Shown in pieces: positions 43,879 to 57,700 of a DNA stretch of 64,000 nt. The stretch comes from Amborella trichopoda (lineage: Eukaryota; Streptophyta; Magnoliopsida; Amborellales; Amborellaceae), in NCBI RefSeq assembly GCF_000471905.2, contig NW_006498102.1, forward strand, positions 256,267 through 320,266. Reading direction: 5' to 3'. The notes below the pieces were generated by a model that had not been told where the DNA came from, ran no database searches, and saw nothing but the letters and a program-made list of their open reading frames with translations. The position numbers and the translations under genes were made by a program. The number at the start of each line of letters is the position of its first letter. The first letter of the stretch is position 1.

Positions 43879-45867
43879 ATATGCTATTATGTATTTGTAT
43901 GAACAAATTCATGCAAGCAGGCATAGAAGCAAGGCTTACTTATTAGTCTTGTTTTTTATATATTTCTCTTTTTGATGAATTCATTTACGATTAATTAAAC
44001 CAAGATATTCCACATCTATGTGGTATGAGATAGTGAACGTAATTAACAAGGCATCCTTAGATACCTTGAAACTGTTTGTTCTCCATAATAAAAATAAAGT
44101 TCCATTCACAGTTATACTCTAACAGAGTTATTATTGAAGTTTTTTTGAGTTCGTTTGGTGTCATTTTCATATTTCAACTCCAGATTACACCAAAACAATT
44201 AAAACCCATAAAGGGCATAGAAAATCTTATGGAGAACTAACTCAATTGAATATGGATCATACCCTTAACCATAAGGATCAAACTTAGATCAAGAACTCAT
44301 GAATCATGAAGCTATCAGATGAAGAGATTCTGTAAATTGAATTTTATAACAAAGAACGTAAAAACCAATGAAGAAAGGTCTAGATCTCAGTTAATTGAAC
44401 AGCCTCATGGTATCTTCCTTATCTTCAACCTTAATGGAGCTTGAATTGAACTTTAATGGTGCTCAATTCATTCTTTCTTTCCCTAGAATTTCTTCCTCTC
44501 ACTGCACTATAGGTTTTTCTCACAAGATGAGAGACAAATATGGAGGGAAGAGGCTACGGCATGCCACGTAGAGTGAGAGAGTGGGGCATGCCACTTTTAG
44601 AGTGAAAAACATAGGAGCAAGTGTTTGGGAAATGAGAGAGGGGGCATTTATAGCCTTCAACTATAGATATGCTTCAAGAAAGATAAATCGTGGCCACTCG
44701 TGTCATCATCTTATTACTATAAAGAGACGTTTGATTCTAAGCTTTTATCTATCATCATGTCATCTTGATGTGTGCTCAAGATTTAAACACCATTATCATA
44801 TATTTATTCTATAATTCACTATAAATTCCCCATATATGAAAAAACCCATACTTTTTTTAATAATTAAACTAGAAATCAAGGTTAAGGGCATACCCTTGAG
44901 GTAATTATGGGCATTTTCAGCAAAAATTCAAACCGAAAATTTTCCTCCCATTTTGAAAGAGCATGTGTAGCCAATCATACGGTGACACATATGTAAGTTA
45001 GTTAGGTGCACAATTACAATAGTACTTAAGGTTTCAATTGAAATATCAAACCTTATACCCCTTCTAGAAGAGCTCACACATGTGCACATAGCTCATTTCT
45101 CACGCATACAAAATGTGCCTAAATTCATTTGTCTAATTTTCCAAAGTCCACAAAATTCCATAATTAATTACCCTCCATTTAATAAAGTAATCTCTCAAAA
45201 AGACAAGGGTGTCTCATCGGGTTGATGTCATACTTATGTCAGCTCCACGTGGGGCAGATAGAGGCTCCCCATGGTCACATGGATACCCATAGATAATTCC
45301 GAGAATTGTGGGCTAAGATTAAAGCCTCTCTTAATCCCACAGATCACCTGAGGTTGAGAACCTAGATTGAGACTCAATAAGATGGCAAACCCTAATTCTT
45401 GAACACCATTATAAATGTCCATTAAAATGTGGGAAACCTTAGACACATGGTGAAACCTCTCCCTGTAACCTGTAACCACTCTCTGCCATCTCTCTCTCTC
45501 TCTCTAAATGGGGTGCCACACCCAAACCATAGAAGCCCTAGGGTTGACATGCCTCCACACTAAGAACCCTAGATCTTTTATGGTCATTGTTATGAGGTTT
45601 ATGTGTGGTGGGTCTATGTGATACACAAGTCTTGGTTGTTCTCTTTCTCATCTATCCTATCATATCGGTTTGCCGTTGCAACTTCCCTTTTTAAGGAGAC
45701 TCATGAGTTAACCTGCAATGTGGTGTGCTAAGTTCTTTGGAGGTTATCAATGACAACTAGTTCTGGTAAGCTTCTCATTGTTATTGATTTTATTATGCAT
45801 TATAGTTTCTATTTTTATGAATGAAAGAAAGATGTTTTATGATGTGTAGTGAGGACAAGATGTTTTA
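43879..45867. other. Intergenic, no gene seen
   Basis: AT-rich. Short frames (44581-44814 plus; 45234-45479 minus) have no recognisable domain. A (TC)n tract lies at 45488-45505. Confidence 0.4.
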
Positions 45868-46978
45868 TGATGTGAAGTGAGGACCTTTGGAATGTAATGG
45901 GGTTTTGTTTTGCGATTTTTGGATTCGAAGTGGATTATGTTAGTAGACTTGTTTGTCTTAGTGAAGCAAATTTTTGTCTTGCATACACTGTGCTAGATCT
46001 ACATGGCCACCTTTCATAAAATAAGTTAGATCTACATTGCTACCTTTCTTAAATTAAGTTAAGAAGACTAATGCTTTATGCTCGAACACATGACCTATAC
46101 GAGGTTTGCAAAGCCTACCAATGTGAGATTTACAAGTGGACTATATATAAATTTATATTATATTCTAGTGAAATTTTCGCTAATATCATTTATTAAAACT
46201 TTTGTACATTTTTTTTATTATTTACATGCGTACCCCTTTTTCCAAAAGAATTTGTTATATCCAAAATAACCGCACTATGGTCCTATTTAAAGCCGTGGCA
46301 CCTACCATTGCCTATCCATTTTGATTTGTAGTCCCTGGCACTGCGGATATTTTGATTTGAGGCGCATTTGGCACTTCTCAAAATAGGAGGAAGCAACAAA
46401 AGATGCAACAGATTTTTTTCGGAAAATATTTCTATGGAACCCCACCCACATATTTGGAATATTTGACCCCTCATCTCAAAGGTCATATTTAAGTAGATTG
46501 CTGAGATTGCTTGAATCACAATATCACAAGCTAGCTCTTAACCATTAGATCTTGATTGGACAACTTAGAGTTTTTTATGTTTAATTTTTATTCTATATAT
46601 CATTGTAAATCAAAATTTGGGACATGCATAGATCCGACAGAGGCACATGAGATAAAAATAAATAAATAAAAGAAATTCTAGTGATAAAAGTTTCCAAAGT
46701 ACCCATGGGGTATTTTGGTTATTTATTTTTATAGGAAATATTTATTTTTTCAGGTTCGCCCTAATTTTATCATAGGACGCCCAAAATTTCATCCAAAAAT
46801 ATTTTGTAGAAAAAAATAAAAAATAAAACAGTATTTGACCCGGCATTGTGGTATGAACAATCATTGTCGTGCGATTCAGATCAAACGGCTAAATAGTGGG
46901 GTCATATATATGTTGTTGGCATCTATGATCTATAGTAGAGCAAAAGGCACAACAGTTTATTAGATCATATTTGGTCTG

Positions 46979-47466
46979 TGATGCAGCCATGCCCCAGCTG
47001 ATAGTTCGTGGCTTGGCCAAGAAGTGTCGTAGGATCCAAGAGGAAAGAATGGGCAATGATGTAATAAGGGGGATTATTTGGGTTTATTTTAATTGTTATT
47101 TCTTTATTTCTTTAGGGCAAGTTTAGTAATTTATTTTAAGTTAATAATGGGTGGTTGTGATTAAATAAGATGGATGGCTAGGATTTCGTAAGAACTTTTT
47201 AGTGTTATGAGTTATTTAAATACTTGTTATTGAAGGGTTTAGGGGAATTAGATTGTTATTTTGCAGACAACGATTTGGTGAATAAACTTTGGGAGGTGGA
47301 TTCCTCTTGGTTTCTGATATTTCCTTCTTTTATTTTATTCTTATTATCTTTAATGCTTGGTCTCTAGAGATCTCTCTGTAAATTAATTTGCTGATTTTGC
47401 GCCCTAAATATCCCTTTGCAAATTTAGGTGCTAATTTTTGTAGAAAAACAACCCTAATTTGCATCA
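46979..47466 (+). repeat. 5' LTR of gypsy element
   Basis: 488 bp, TGATGCAGCC to GCATCA. Near-identical to the 3' LTR, with scattered substitutions (for example GGCTTGGCC against GGCTGGGCC). Confidence 0.88.
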
Positions 47467-47468
47467 AT

Positions 47469-47480
47469 TGGTATTAGAGC
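47469..47480 (+). other. Primer binding site (tRNA-iMet)
   Basis: TGGTATTAGAGC, two bases after the 5' LTR; one mismatch to the usual TGGTATCAGAGC. Confidence 0.8.
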
Positions 47481-47488
47481 AGGTTCCG

Positions 47489-48540
47489 ATGGCTTCAAAA
47501 GAGACACCAATGATGGAAGTAGTTCAAGCCCTAGCAGAGAGAGTAGACAAATTCATGCCCATAGTTGAGAGAGTAGATGAGCTTGTGTAAAAGTTTGCTC
47601 AGCTTCAGGATGGAAGGAATCCGAAGACCGGTGTTGGAACTCAAGGCAACAGAGGTAAAAGTGGTATGCATCTGGTTCCTAACCAACCTCGGGCGGCCTC
47701 AGTTAATGAGGAATTAAATCACCAAAGTCTTCGGTTGTTGGAAAGAGAGAGAGAGAGAAAACCAAGAATAAAAATTGATATTCCAAAGTTTCATGATCAA
47801 TTTCATGCAGATGATTTTCTTTATTGACTAAGTAAAGTAGAGAAGGTGTTTGAGTACAGAGATATTGCAGATCACAAAGAATTAAAATTAGTAGCCACAA
47901 AATTTTCTGGCCATGCAATGGTTTGGTGGGATGATTTGCAACAGAATCGTCTTCGACAAGGCAAGGAAAATATTAGTTCATGGGAAAAGATGAAGATGAA
48001 GATGCGTTGAAGATTTTTACAAGTAAATTATGCCCGAACTTTATACCAGAGGTGTCAAAACGTCAAGCAAGGTGAAACGTCGGTAAGTGACTATACTGAA
48101 GAGTTCGATATTTTGACATCTAGGGCAAATTTACAAGAGTACGAAGATCAAAAAATAAGTTGCTACTTGAATGAACTAAATCAAGGCATTCAGAATGAAT
48201 TGGTCTTCAAAAATGTCTGATTCCTATACTTTGGCCCTCAAAGCAAATGAAATAGTCACTCTGGGCCTTGGGAGAAACAATTCAGTGACAAGAGGCTCTA
48301 CTTCAACAAAGGGGCAGCAAGATTTAACCTTTAGAAGACCACCTATGGGGTGTGGAAACCAAACCTTTTGGAATTTCTCAACTGAGCCAAACCCTAATAT
48401 AAGGGGAGGTGGTGTTGGGAGAGTGCTAGGAGCACCTAAAACACCTCATGATACACAAATTGTATGTTTCAAGTGCCAATCGCCTGAGTATAGAGCATTC
48501 AATTTCCCTCACATCAACCCACTGTCAAAGTTAGTTTGGC
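47489..48540 (+). pseudogene. gypsy gag remnant
   Basis: Starts MASKETPMMEVVQALAERVD. The capsid region has IDIPKFHDQFHADDFLYW-like spacing (stop in place of one residue), FSGHAMVWWDDLQQNR and QCNVKQGETSVSDYTEEF-like sequence. The zinc knuckle CFKCQSPEYRAFNF (48463-48504) has lost its His and last Cys. In-frame stops at about 47588, 47827 and 48007, and a shift near 48200. Confidence 0.75.
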
Positions 48541-48699
48541 GGAAGAAAATTATGAAGTAGAAGTTGATGAAGGATACATCTATGAAGGTCATAGTGATAT
48601 TGGGACGAGACAGTCTTATGAAGGGACTGAGCCTTTCAAATGTGAGATTGAGGAGTTATACAGAGATGAAAGCGATAAAGCCTTAGTTGTCCAACGAAC

Positions 48700-50800
48700 C
48701 ATACTATCAACCCCCAGACCAAGTGAGGAAGAGTCGTGGCTGAGACACAATATTTTGAAACAATTTGCACATCTAGAGGCAAGTTATGAACAATACTAAT
48801 TGATGGTGGGAGAAGTGAAAACATTGTATCTAAAGAGATGATAAATAAATTTCAATTGAAGGAGCATAAGCACCCACGCCCATATCACATCCAATGGTTT
48901 AAGAAAAGAGGTGAGGTACCAGTTCTTACTCGCTGTTTAATCTCTTTTTCCATTAGTGCTAATTATAAAGCTGAAATATGGTGTGATGTAGCACCTATGG
49001 ATGCATGTCACATATTACTTAGTAGACATTGGATTTATGATCATGATATGGTGCATAAAACTAGACCAAAGACTTATTCTTTTGTCAATGATAGTATTAA
49101 TATCATACTCAACCCTATGAAGCAGTTTCCTACACCCAAATCCACTAAAGAGGGGGGTCCAAAGTTGCTTAATGTGCAAAAATTAAAAGCGGGCAGGAAG
49201 GATATGGATGTGATTTATGTATTGCTTGTAAAAAAAAATTCTGCACCGACTGCCATTCCTAGGTCTCTTGAATCTCTCTTTGAGAAGTATAGAGATTTGA
49301 TGTCTAAATAATTGCCTGGTGGTCTTCCTCCAATGAGAAATATTCAGCATCACATTAACTTGGTGCTTGGTTCTAGCGTACCAAATTTGGCCCATTATCG
49401 AATGAGCCCCATGGAACATGAAGAGTTGCACAGACAAGTTGTTGATTTACTTAAGAAGTAATTGATTCGATAAAGCATGTCACCACGTGTCGTCCCTGCA
49501 TTACTGACTCCAAAAAAAGATGGGTCATGGAGGATGTGTATGGTCAGTTGAGCAAACAACAAAATTGCAATCAAGTACTTATTTCTCATACCCAGGCTCG
49601 ATGATATGTTAGATATGCTTCATGGAGCCAAAGTTTTCTCAAAGATTGATTTAAGGAGTGGGTACCATCAAATTCGAATTCGTCCTGAGGATGAATAGAA
49701 TACCTCATTCAAAACTCAAGATGGACTCTATGAATGGCTTGTGATGTCATTCGGGCTTTCTAATGCATCAAGCACATTCATGCACCTAATGACTGAGGTA
49801 CTTCATTCTTTTATTGGTAAATTTGTTGTGGTTTATTTTGATGATATATTGGTTTTTAGTGCTAACCCACACGATCATCTTAACCACTTGGAACAAGTTT
49901 TTGATGTACTAAAGAATGAATCACTATCGTGAATTTGAAAAAATTGTTCATTTATGACGGATAATATCGTTTTTCTGGGGTATGTTGTTTCATCTGAAGA
50001 AATTAAGGTGGATCGAGAAAAGGTGAAGGCCATAGCTGAGTGGCTGGTGCCAAAGTCACTCACTGAGGTACATTCTTTTCATGGCCTAACGACCTTTTGT
50101 CGTTAATTTATTGGAAATTTCAACACTCTAATAGCACCAGTGACTGATTGTATAAGGGCTGGAAGGTTTTCATGGAGTCACGTGGCCTTCTTAAGTGAGA
50201 AGTTGAATGAAGCACATAAAAAGTATTCGGTCTATGACCTTGAGTTTTATGCAATGGTGCAAGCCTTACGTTATTGGAGGCGCTACCGGATTCATAGGAA
50301 TTTTATTCTATACTCAGATCATGAAGCACTTCGGTATTTGAGTTCCCAAAAGAAGTTGAATGTGCGACATGCTAAGTGGATGACCTTCTTACAAGAATAA
50401 ACCTTCCTATTAAAGCACAAGGCTAGAACCCAAAATAAGGCAGATGATGCTTTAAGTAGAAGGGTAGTATTGCTTAAAACTTTATCTATGGAAGTGTTAA
50501 TGTTTGAGGTGATAAAAAACCAACATAAAGTTGACCCAATTTTCAACAAGGTCCTTGAAAGGTGTGTGATGGGCGAGACCCTATGGGTGAGTATCTCATG
50601 CATGATGGTTGTTTACTTAAATGAGCATTTACGAATGGAGAGATTGTCATTGGGAACCTATAATAAACTCAAGTCCAAGAAGGTGGGCCCTTGCTGCATT
50701 TTGAAGCAATATGGGAAAATGCATATAAGGCGGAATTACCATAGGCATTGGATATCTCCCAAATATTTAATGTTGTTGACTTATTTGAATTTCATATAGA
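48700..50800 (+). pseudogene. gypsy pol remnant (PR, RT, RNase H, integrase tail)
   Basis: Protease: LIDGGRSENIVS with the D-x-G site (about 48798) and MDACHILLSRHWIYD (48990-49040). [49 protein letters not shown], and [14 protein letters not shown] with the YFDD site (about 49833-49850). RNase H: KYSVYDLEFYAMVQALRYWR and FILYSDHEALRYL (50220-50340). After YLNEHLRMERLSLGTYNKL the frame goes straight to KSKKVGPCCILKQYG, the integrase C-terminal segment, so zinc-binding and DDE parts are deleted. Many stops. Confidence 0.85.
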
Positions 50801-50831
50801 CCCTTTAGAAGTCGAAGAATAAGCAGTTAAT

Positions 50832-51149
50832 ATGATGAAGCAATTACCGAGAAAGAAAGATGAGGAAATTGAGCAAGTTTTGAAGACTGAAAGCTTTCAA
50901 ACTCGAAAGGGTTTTTATCGTCAATATCTAGTCAAATGGAAGGGCAGGCCATACTTTGATAACACGTGGATTTCTGAGCCACAGTTCAAAAGGGTGGATC
51001 CAGACTTATACCACATCTATACTAAAGCCAACTCGCCGGAGTCGAGTTCTTTTCAACTAGGGGGGGATGATGCAGCTATGCCCCAGCCGATAGTTCGTGG
51101 CTGGGCCAAGAAAGGTCGTAGGACCCAAGAGGAAAGAAATGAGCAATGA
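50832..51149 (+). pseudogene. gypsy chromodomain fragment
   Basis: The open piece contains EEIEQVLKTESFQTRKGFYR, QYLVKWKGRPYFDNTWI and SEPQFKRVDPDLY: a chromodomain with the aromatic residues Y, W and W in place. Its reading frame runs into the 3' LTR. Chromodomains of such elements direct integration to particular chromatin. Confidence 0.8.
51059..51067 (+). other. Polypurine tract
   Basis: AGGGGGGGA-type purine run directly before the 3' LTR. Confidence 0.7.
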
Positions 51150-51556
51150 TGTAATAAAGGGGATTATTTGAGTTTATTTTAATTGTTATTTCTTTATTTC
51201 TTTAGGGCAAGTTTCGTAATTTCTTTTAAGTTAATAATGGGTGACTGAGATTAAATAAGATGGATGGCTAGGATTTCGTAGGAACTTTTTAGGGTTATGA
51301 GTTATTTAAATACTTGTTATTGAAGGGTTTAGGGGAGTTAGATTGTTATTTTGTAGAGAACGATTTGGTGAATAAACTTTGGGCGGTAGATTCCTCTTGG
51401 TTTGTGATATTTCCTTTTTTTCTTCTATTCTTCTTATCTATAAGGCTTGTTGTCTGGAGATCTCTCTGAGAATTAATTTGCTGATTTTGCTCCCTAGATA
51501 TCCCTCTGCAAATTAAGGTGTTGATTTTTGTAGAAAAACAACCCTAATTTGCATCA
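51068..51556 (+). repeat. 3' LTR of gypsy element
   Basis: 489 bp, TGATGCAGCT to GCATCA, aligned with the 5' LTR along its length. Confidence 0.88.
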
Positions 51557-51718
51557 GACTTTTGGTGCTTTTTGGAATTTTATGAAATATCAAATGCGTT
51601 ATGATTCTAAATGAACTGTTGCACCAAATGCTAAGGATCTAAAAGCTCCATAGTGGATTTGGCACTTCCAAATTTGTCGCAAAGTGTCAAATGCACTTCA
51701 GATCAAATAGATTGATAG

Positions 51719-51832
51719 GAAAAGAGCCCGGGCTTAATTGGTTAGCACTTGACAATTTGCAAAGCAACGTCCTACGCTCAATTTCTACCAAGGGTAGGGG
51801 GCCTCTCCCCACTGATTCACCAAAAAAAAAAA
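51719..51832 (+). mobile_element. tRNA-derived SINE, single copy
   Basis: The orthologous insertion to 4101-4353: GGGCTTAATTGGTTAGCACTT, a degraded box B (GCTCAATTTCTAC), a CT-rich body and an A11 tail. Flanking AATAGATTGATAG and AACAGATTAGTAG are the diverged target duplication. Confidence 0.75.
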
Positions 51833-52809
51833 GTCTAACAGATTAGTAGGGCTAGGTGCCAAATGCACTAAGCACTATAGATCTGCCACTATGGATCTGT
51901 AGTGCTACTGTTTCGGTAGAAATGTACGCTAGGTAGAAATGTACGCTACTACAGATCTACAATATTATAGCATCTTTTGGTGCTTCCTCTATGGAAGGGT
52001 AGGGCCAAATGCTTCTAAGGTTCGAGTGCAATTATAGTAGGCTTATTTGGGTATAACAAAAAATCTTAGAAAAATAAGTATGCACGTAAAAAAAAATAAA
52101 AAAAGCGATTTTTTTTTTTTTTTGTTATCACGAGAAATATAAACAATGTTAGCAAAAATTCCCCCACACTCTATTTTGAAGCATTTGTTTAACTATTGAA
52201 TACCATAGCTTATATGGTAAGGTTCGAACCTTGGGCTCACCGAAAGTATGCAATGCTCCTACAACAGCAAACATAAAGGGTCGCTTCAAAGTTATAACGT
52301 ACTACTTAGGGCATGTTGGGCACACATGGAAATATTTTTGTGAAAGCATTTTCACTTGAAACACCTTGATATAATTATGTATGAGAGTTTTTCCACACCA
52401 ATTGATTCTAACACATTTTTTTCATGCCAAATGATGTGAAAAATTCTGACACCAGATTACATAAAGAAGTTCTTTCACAAAAACGTATTCACACGCACCA
52501 AACACGCCTTTAATAAATAGTATTTTTTTGCTTGCGGTTGTACCTATACGCACTATACACATACTAAATATGAACATTTGTGTCGAGAAGAAATAAGATC
52601 CAGGTCGCTTCCTCATATTAACCATGATTTTTGCAAGACCATTTTCCTCGTAACTAGTAAAAGAAACGCTATATCTATCTCTTATTCCCCTTCTTTAGAG
52701 TAGTCTATATTTTTGCAAGCAAGTCCTCTTTTGACCTGCCTTTCAAAAGAAAAAAATAACAACCCATTAAACAAAAACCAGAACCGAACACTCTGTAGAA
52801 TCACTCTCT
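51833..52809. other. XYL1 copy 2 3' flank, non-coding
   Basis: Matches 4354-5095. About 110 bp near 52410-52520 (CAAATGATGTGAAAAATTC...CACGCCTTTAATAAATAG) are extra relative to block 1. No gene seen. Confidence 0.5.
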
Positions 52810-54713
52810 TCACTTAGCAATCTCCATCTGCCATGACATGTCAAACTTCTTCCCCAAGGGCAAGGCTAACCCACCCACCTCCACCACCATCCCCCTCTTC
52901 GCCTTCCCACCGCCACTCTCTCCCTCCCCCTCCTCCTCCTCCACTTCCTCATCAACATTAGCCACATGGCTCATTTCCGAAATTTTCACATGCATGTCAC
53001 TTAACGTCTCTCCGCCTACCATTATGGAAGTACTCTTTCCAGCACCACTAGGTGCCCCGAGCACCGTTACTTTTTCGATGACTAATCCCAGGCTCTCTGC
53101 AAACTCTCCTTCCTCCACATCTGACCAAATTCTAACCTTCATATCGCCAATGCTAGCGTAAAACTTAACATGTGTTGCTGTTCCCCTTCCTAACCCCATT
53201 TCTGGCTTCTCGTCGTCATCCAAGTAGAGCTCTCCCTCGGCCCCACTACTCTCTGCACCCGCAGGGAAGCTAACTACTAGGTGGAATGGTGTGGCTCTCG
53301 CTTCCTTCGAAGTCCTCCCTCCTCTTTGCATTGGTAACACCATATTTTGGTAGAGATGCACATTCACAGTGTTCAATGGGGCATCGAGTGTCACGTACCC
53401 GCCCTTGGAAACGACAGCTCGTGTCATGTCGAAGAGGCTGTACCATGTGCCAGGGGGGAATAAAGCACACACATGTGATGCGCCCTTCTTGAGAACCGGT
53501 GAGACCATCACGCCAGAGCCTAGCAAGAACTGGGTGCTTAGGCCATAGCTCTCGCCATAATCGGGGAATGAGAAGAAGACTGGCCTTGCGATAGGGGCAC
53601 CTGTTGTGTGAGCTAGAAAATTGAGGGTGTAGAAATAAGGGAGGAGTTTGTAACGTAAGCCCAGAGCATTGCGAGCCGACTCAGCAACGGTTTCCCACTG
53701 ATAGAGCTCCTGTCGCTTTGAGTAGTAGTTTGCGTGGTCCCTGGAGAAGGGGTAGAAGGCACCAAGCTCAATCCATCTATTACAAAGTTCTTCAGTCGTG
53801 TCAGGGTAGAACCCACATATGTCAGCACCGACCATCGGCATACCAAATATGCCAAAATTGAGCATGGTCGAGATCGAGTATCGCAAGTTCTCCCATGTTC
53901 CTTGGTTATCACCAGTCCAGTGGGCCGCGTATTTGCCCGAGCCCACAAAAGTAGAGCGAGTTAACACGAAGGGTCGCTTCCCCTCAAGGCCTTGCAGGGC
54001 CTTCTGTGTGGCCTTGGCCTGTGAGAGGCCATAGAGACTGTGTGCATTGTACTCAAGCACACCATTATAGTGGACAGCGCTCGTAGCAATGGTCTTGTAT
54101 CCAATCGGTACCTTCGTTCCTGAAGCATTGATTTTATACGGGGGATCATCCCATCGTGTGTCAGTGATGTTCTTGCAGTCAAGGCAACATGTCCATACTA
54201 CACCAGGACCCGGGCAAGGCTTGTTCTTCGGGATCTCACACAGACCCGAGCAAAAGTTTGAGATCTCATTCATGTCAATCCATAGGCCATCAACAGGCAC
54301 AATCTGATGGAATCGGGCAATCTCATCTGCCCACCAAGTAGAGGTCTTCGGATTGAGGAAGTCGGGGAAATAGACAGGCCCTGGCCACACTTGGGCTAGG
54401 TAAGGCTGGCCATGATATTTTATGAACACATCTTGGGCCATTCCACGGCTGTAAGTGCCATAAGAGGCGTTAACTGCGATCCCGGGGTCGATCAGAACAA
54501 CATATTTGCGACCACTGCCATGGATGGATTTGAGGAATGGTTGAAGCTTTGAGGGGGGGTAGTTCACCGGGTCAAGGGTGAAGTCCTTTGCAGCATCCAT
54601 GTGGTCGTCATCATTCCAGATGACGTCCAGGGGGATGCGGGCATTGTCGTAGCCCTCAACCACTGCCTGCACCACGGACACATTTTTGTACCCCCAACGG
54701 CACTGATGGAAAC
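52810..54713 (-). CDS. XYL1: XYL1 copy 2 exon 3
   Basis: 1904 bp from acceptor CTCGCAG to TGA at 52810-52812. Encodes [10 protein letters not shown] and the whole catalytic and C-terminal part. Six Cys around CSGLCEI and CCLDC probably form disulfides, as expected for a secreted enzyme. NAS, NIT and similar sites are potential N-glycosylation sites. Confidence 0.92.
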
Positions 54714-57700
54714 CTGCGAGTGAACAATGGCATTAGTGCAAAGCCAACCGTAGAGATCGAGAAGCAGTGTACACAATTCTCCTCCTGTATCCAATTTCCT
54801 TCTGAAGAAACAGGTAACAAGAACTTTCACATAATATAACTCCAATAATTCCAAAAACACGTATACAATGTTCAGCGCTTGCATTTCCTTTCCATTCACC
54901 GAATGAACAAATTAGATGAGGAATTGCAGACAAATTCTAAGGAAATACACTCCTGACTCAAGCAAATTCAATTATGTGGTATGAACCGCTTGAAACAGGG
55001 CCGTCGTCTCAATAACAAATGACTAACCAAGCCGGTCACAACCAGTACAATTCACAATGATAGGTTTGGTTTCTTGATTGATTGTTTTTCATATATGTAT
55101 TGTGTATAAACATCGTAGAGGGTAGTAAAAAGCAACGATTACCATAAATTTAAAAGGTTAAATGTGGAACTATTCATTCCCTCCCAAATATTCATTTTAG
55201 ACATAAATATCGAATTTGAAATACATGTTAAGTCACGCTAGATCAGCTTTAGATCCATGAGTTTGTAGTTCAAAAAACCAATGATTAAAAACTCGGCTGA
55301 AGCTCGGGCTCCACCCAAGTCGAGTAACTTGGGCAAATCAAAGTGCACTCACACAAGAGTAGTGCAGGGAGCTATATATGAGCCAAAAAAAAGAGGAAAA
55401 AAAACCGAAAAAAAAAAAAAAACCCTTAAATATAAAAAGAATATTAAAATTATCAAAAACCAAGCTAAACCCAAAACAACATAAAAAGTCCAAATAAGCT
55501 GAAAACAATCCATGAAATATGGATTTAACAGAAATTTATTTGCAGTTGAAAATATTTTCCTAAAAATAAAAATATAAAAATAGGGTATATGGCAAAAAAA
55601 AATCATCATGCCAACATCCAAATTACATATAAAATATTTTAACATAAATTTTATTTATTTATTTATTTTATTGTTTGATGACCCCAAGTTGGCCAAGTCT
55701 TGAGTCGACTTGGCCAAGTCCCTTGGCATGTAGGTTAAAATCCAATATATTTATTTTAACATAAATTTTATTTTAAGGTTCAAATCCAATATTTTTCATA
55801 TTCATGACCAAAAAAGATTAATAGCATGTAGGAACATTCATTATACCTACTCCCTTGGCAGAGGACTAACTTGAGAAGATAATTTAGATCCGTAATTTTT
55901 TGAGAACCACCTAAAAATCACTAGATCATTACGTTCAAAATAAAAAAGGGAAAAAAAAAAAGAATTTTGAGTTATTTTTAACACTTAGATCTCACCGTAA
56001 AAAATTCAATTTTGAGTATAGCATATAGTTGAAAAGATTTTGGTATCCCTCAAATTTAGGGTAAAGAACATATTCCTGGATTGGGTTTTGCATAGGAATA
56101 AATAATCTTTCTTCTTCTTTTTTCTTTTTGTTGTTCACTTCGATCTTCTTTTCTTGAAAACACGACTCCTAATTTATATATTTAACATTAGTACAACTCA
56201 AGGTTTTTCACAAAGAATTATCTCGTTCAATTAGTGCACCGAAAGAAAACAAAAATAAAACTGAGGATTATATGCTCCCGTGAACTGTACCATATATATT
56301 TTCACAAAAGAAAATACTGCGACAGAAAAATCAGATCCTAAGATTGCACACATACCAGCAAATTTTTGAATGGTCAGATCAAACAAATTTTGGATGGTTA
56401 GATCTTAAGCATTTAAGTACCTGAAGACCTTTTTCTTCTTTCTCTAAAGGAAAATTGTTTCGGCATTTAAGTACCTGAAGACCTTTTTCTTCTTTCTCTA
56501 AAGGAAAATTGTTTCGGCGGGACCGCATTTCTACATATGCAGTCCAGTAAGTGTAAAGCAAGTAACTGTTCCATCTAAAAACAATGGAAACTAATGGTCC
56601 AAATGTTTTTTTACTAGAATTATTATTTTTAGTTTTTAAAATGTATTTATTTTTTCATATTCATGATCTCCATGATAGAGATTACGTATCCTTAAAAAGT
56701 CAAAAAACAGATTTATTAAAAGGCATGCATTTCTACATAAGCGAAAATGCATGTGTGGGCTTGGCCGCATAGAAACGGGTATTGTTCCAAAATATATAGA
56801 TCACTCTAAAGTGGATCTCAAAATTTGTTATAACAAATCCTCCCAAATGGTCATCCACCATAGGGTGTCAATAGACTTTTTGCTCCCACAAGAGACAAGA
56901 AGAGGGTACACGCACTCAAAAAAAAACATAAAAAAATAGAAAAGAAAAGAAGAAAAGGTAGAAGAGAGTGTTTTCAATGCATGTGGAGGCGCCCATAAAA
57001 GGCAAGTTAGTAATGCCCCATTTTGGAGTTAAGATTCCCATCTATCCCCCACCTTGGTGAGAAGGACCCTATTAAATACAAGCAAGCCCATCCCCACATT
57101 TGGAAAATCATAATGGATTCCTTTTTCTTTTTTTGTTTTTTGAGAAAACAAATCATAATGGATGAACCTCATCTCTATCGATTACGACAATTTACAGATG
57201 TTGCAACGCGTTGGAAGATCACACTAGGTCCAGAAAAAAAAAAAAACAGCTTTGACTTCCTGTATGGTTATTAAACATTTTTTTTATTTTTTTTGGTTAT
57301 CAGAACCTATATTCATCTTCCTTGGACTAGTATAAGCTTTATCAAAAGATTTAAAACTATTTCCCTATCTCCTTTATCAAACATTGGGCCGCAAATGGGC
57401 CGGCGGGGCCGATAGGAAAGATTCAATCCCTGTATTAGGCCCATTGGGCCGGGAAGGCCCTGGGTTTATGACCTACACGCCTGGTTATTGTTAAGGCTCG
57501 ACATGTCACATTCTTAGTGAGTCGAGGGGGGACAGGGCAGACCTAATGGCCTCAAATGCCTGGCCCGACCCGGCCCAACATGAGCCAGATTTAGCCTCCT
57601 TAAACTGGCCGATCAGGGCATGACAGAGACCTCAAGGCTAGTAATTTTAAGGGGGGCCATCAGAGCATGACAGAGACCTCAAGGCTAGTAAGTTTAACGG

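Larger units (their letters stand above)
46979..51556 (+). mobile_element. Chromodomain Ty3/gypsy retrotransposon, degenerate
   Basis: 4.58 kb, inserted in the 3' flank of XYL1 copy 2; the empty site is in block 1 near 3950. LTRs at 46979-47466 and 51068-51556 both run TGATGCAGC to TTTGCATCA. The primer site TGGTATTAGAGC is at 47469-47480, and the purine tract AGGGGGGGA-like at 51059-51067. Order gag-protease-RT-RNase H-integrase tail-chromodomain marks a chromovirus. The integrase core is missing, and stops interrupt gag and pol. Flanking GTCTG/GACTT agree at only 3 of 5 bases, so the target duplication has decayed. Confidence 0.88.
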
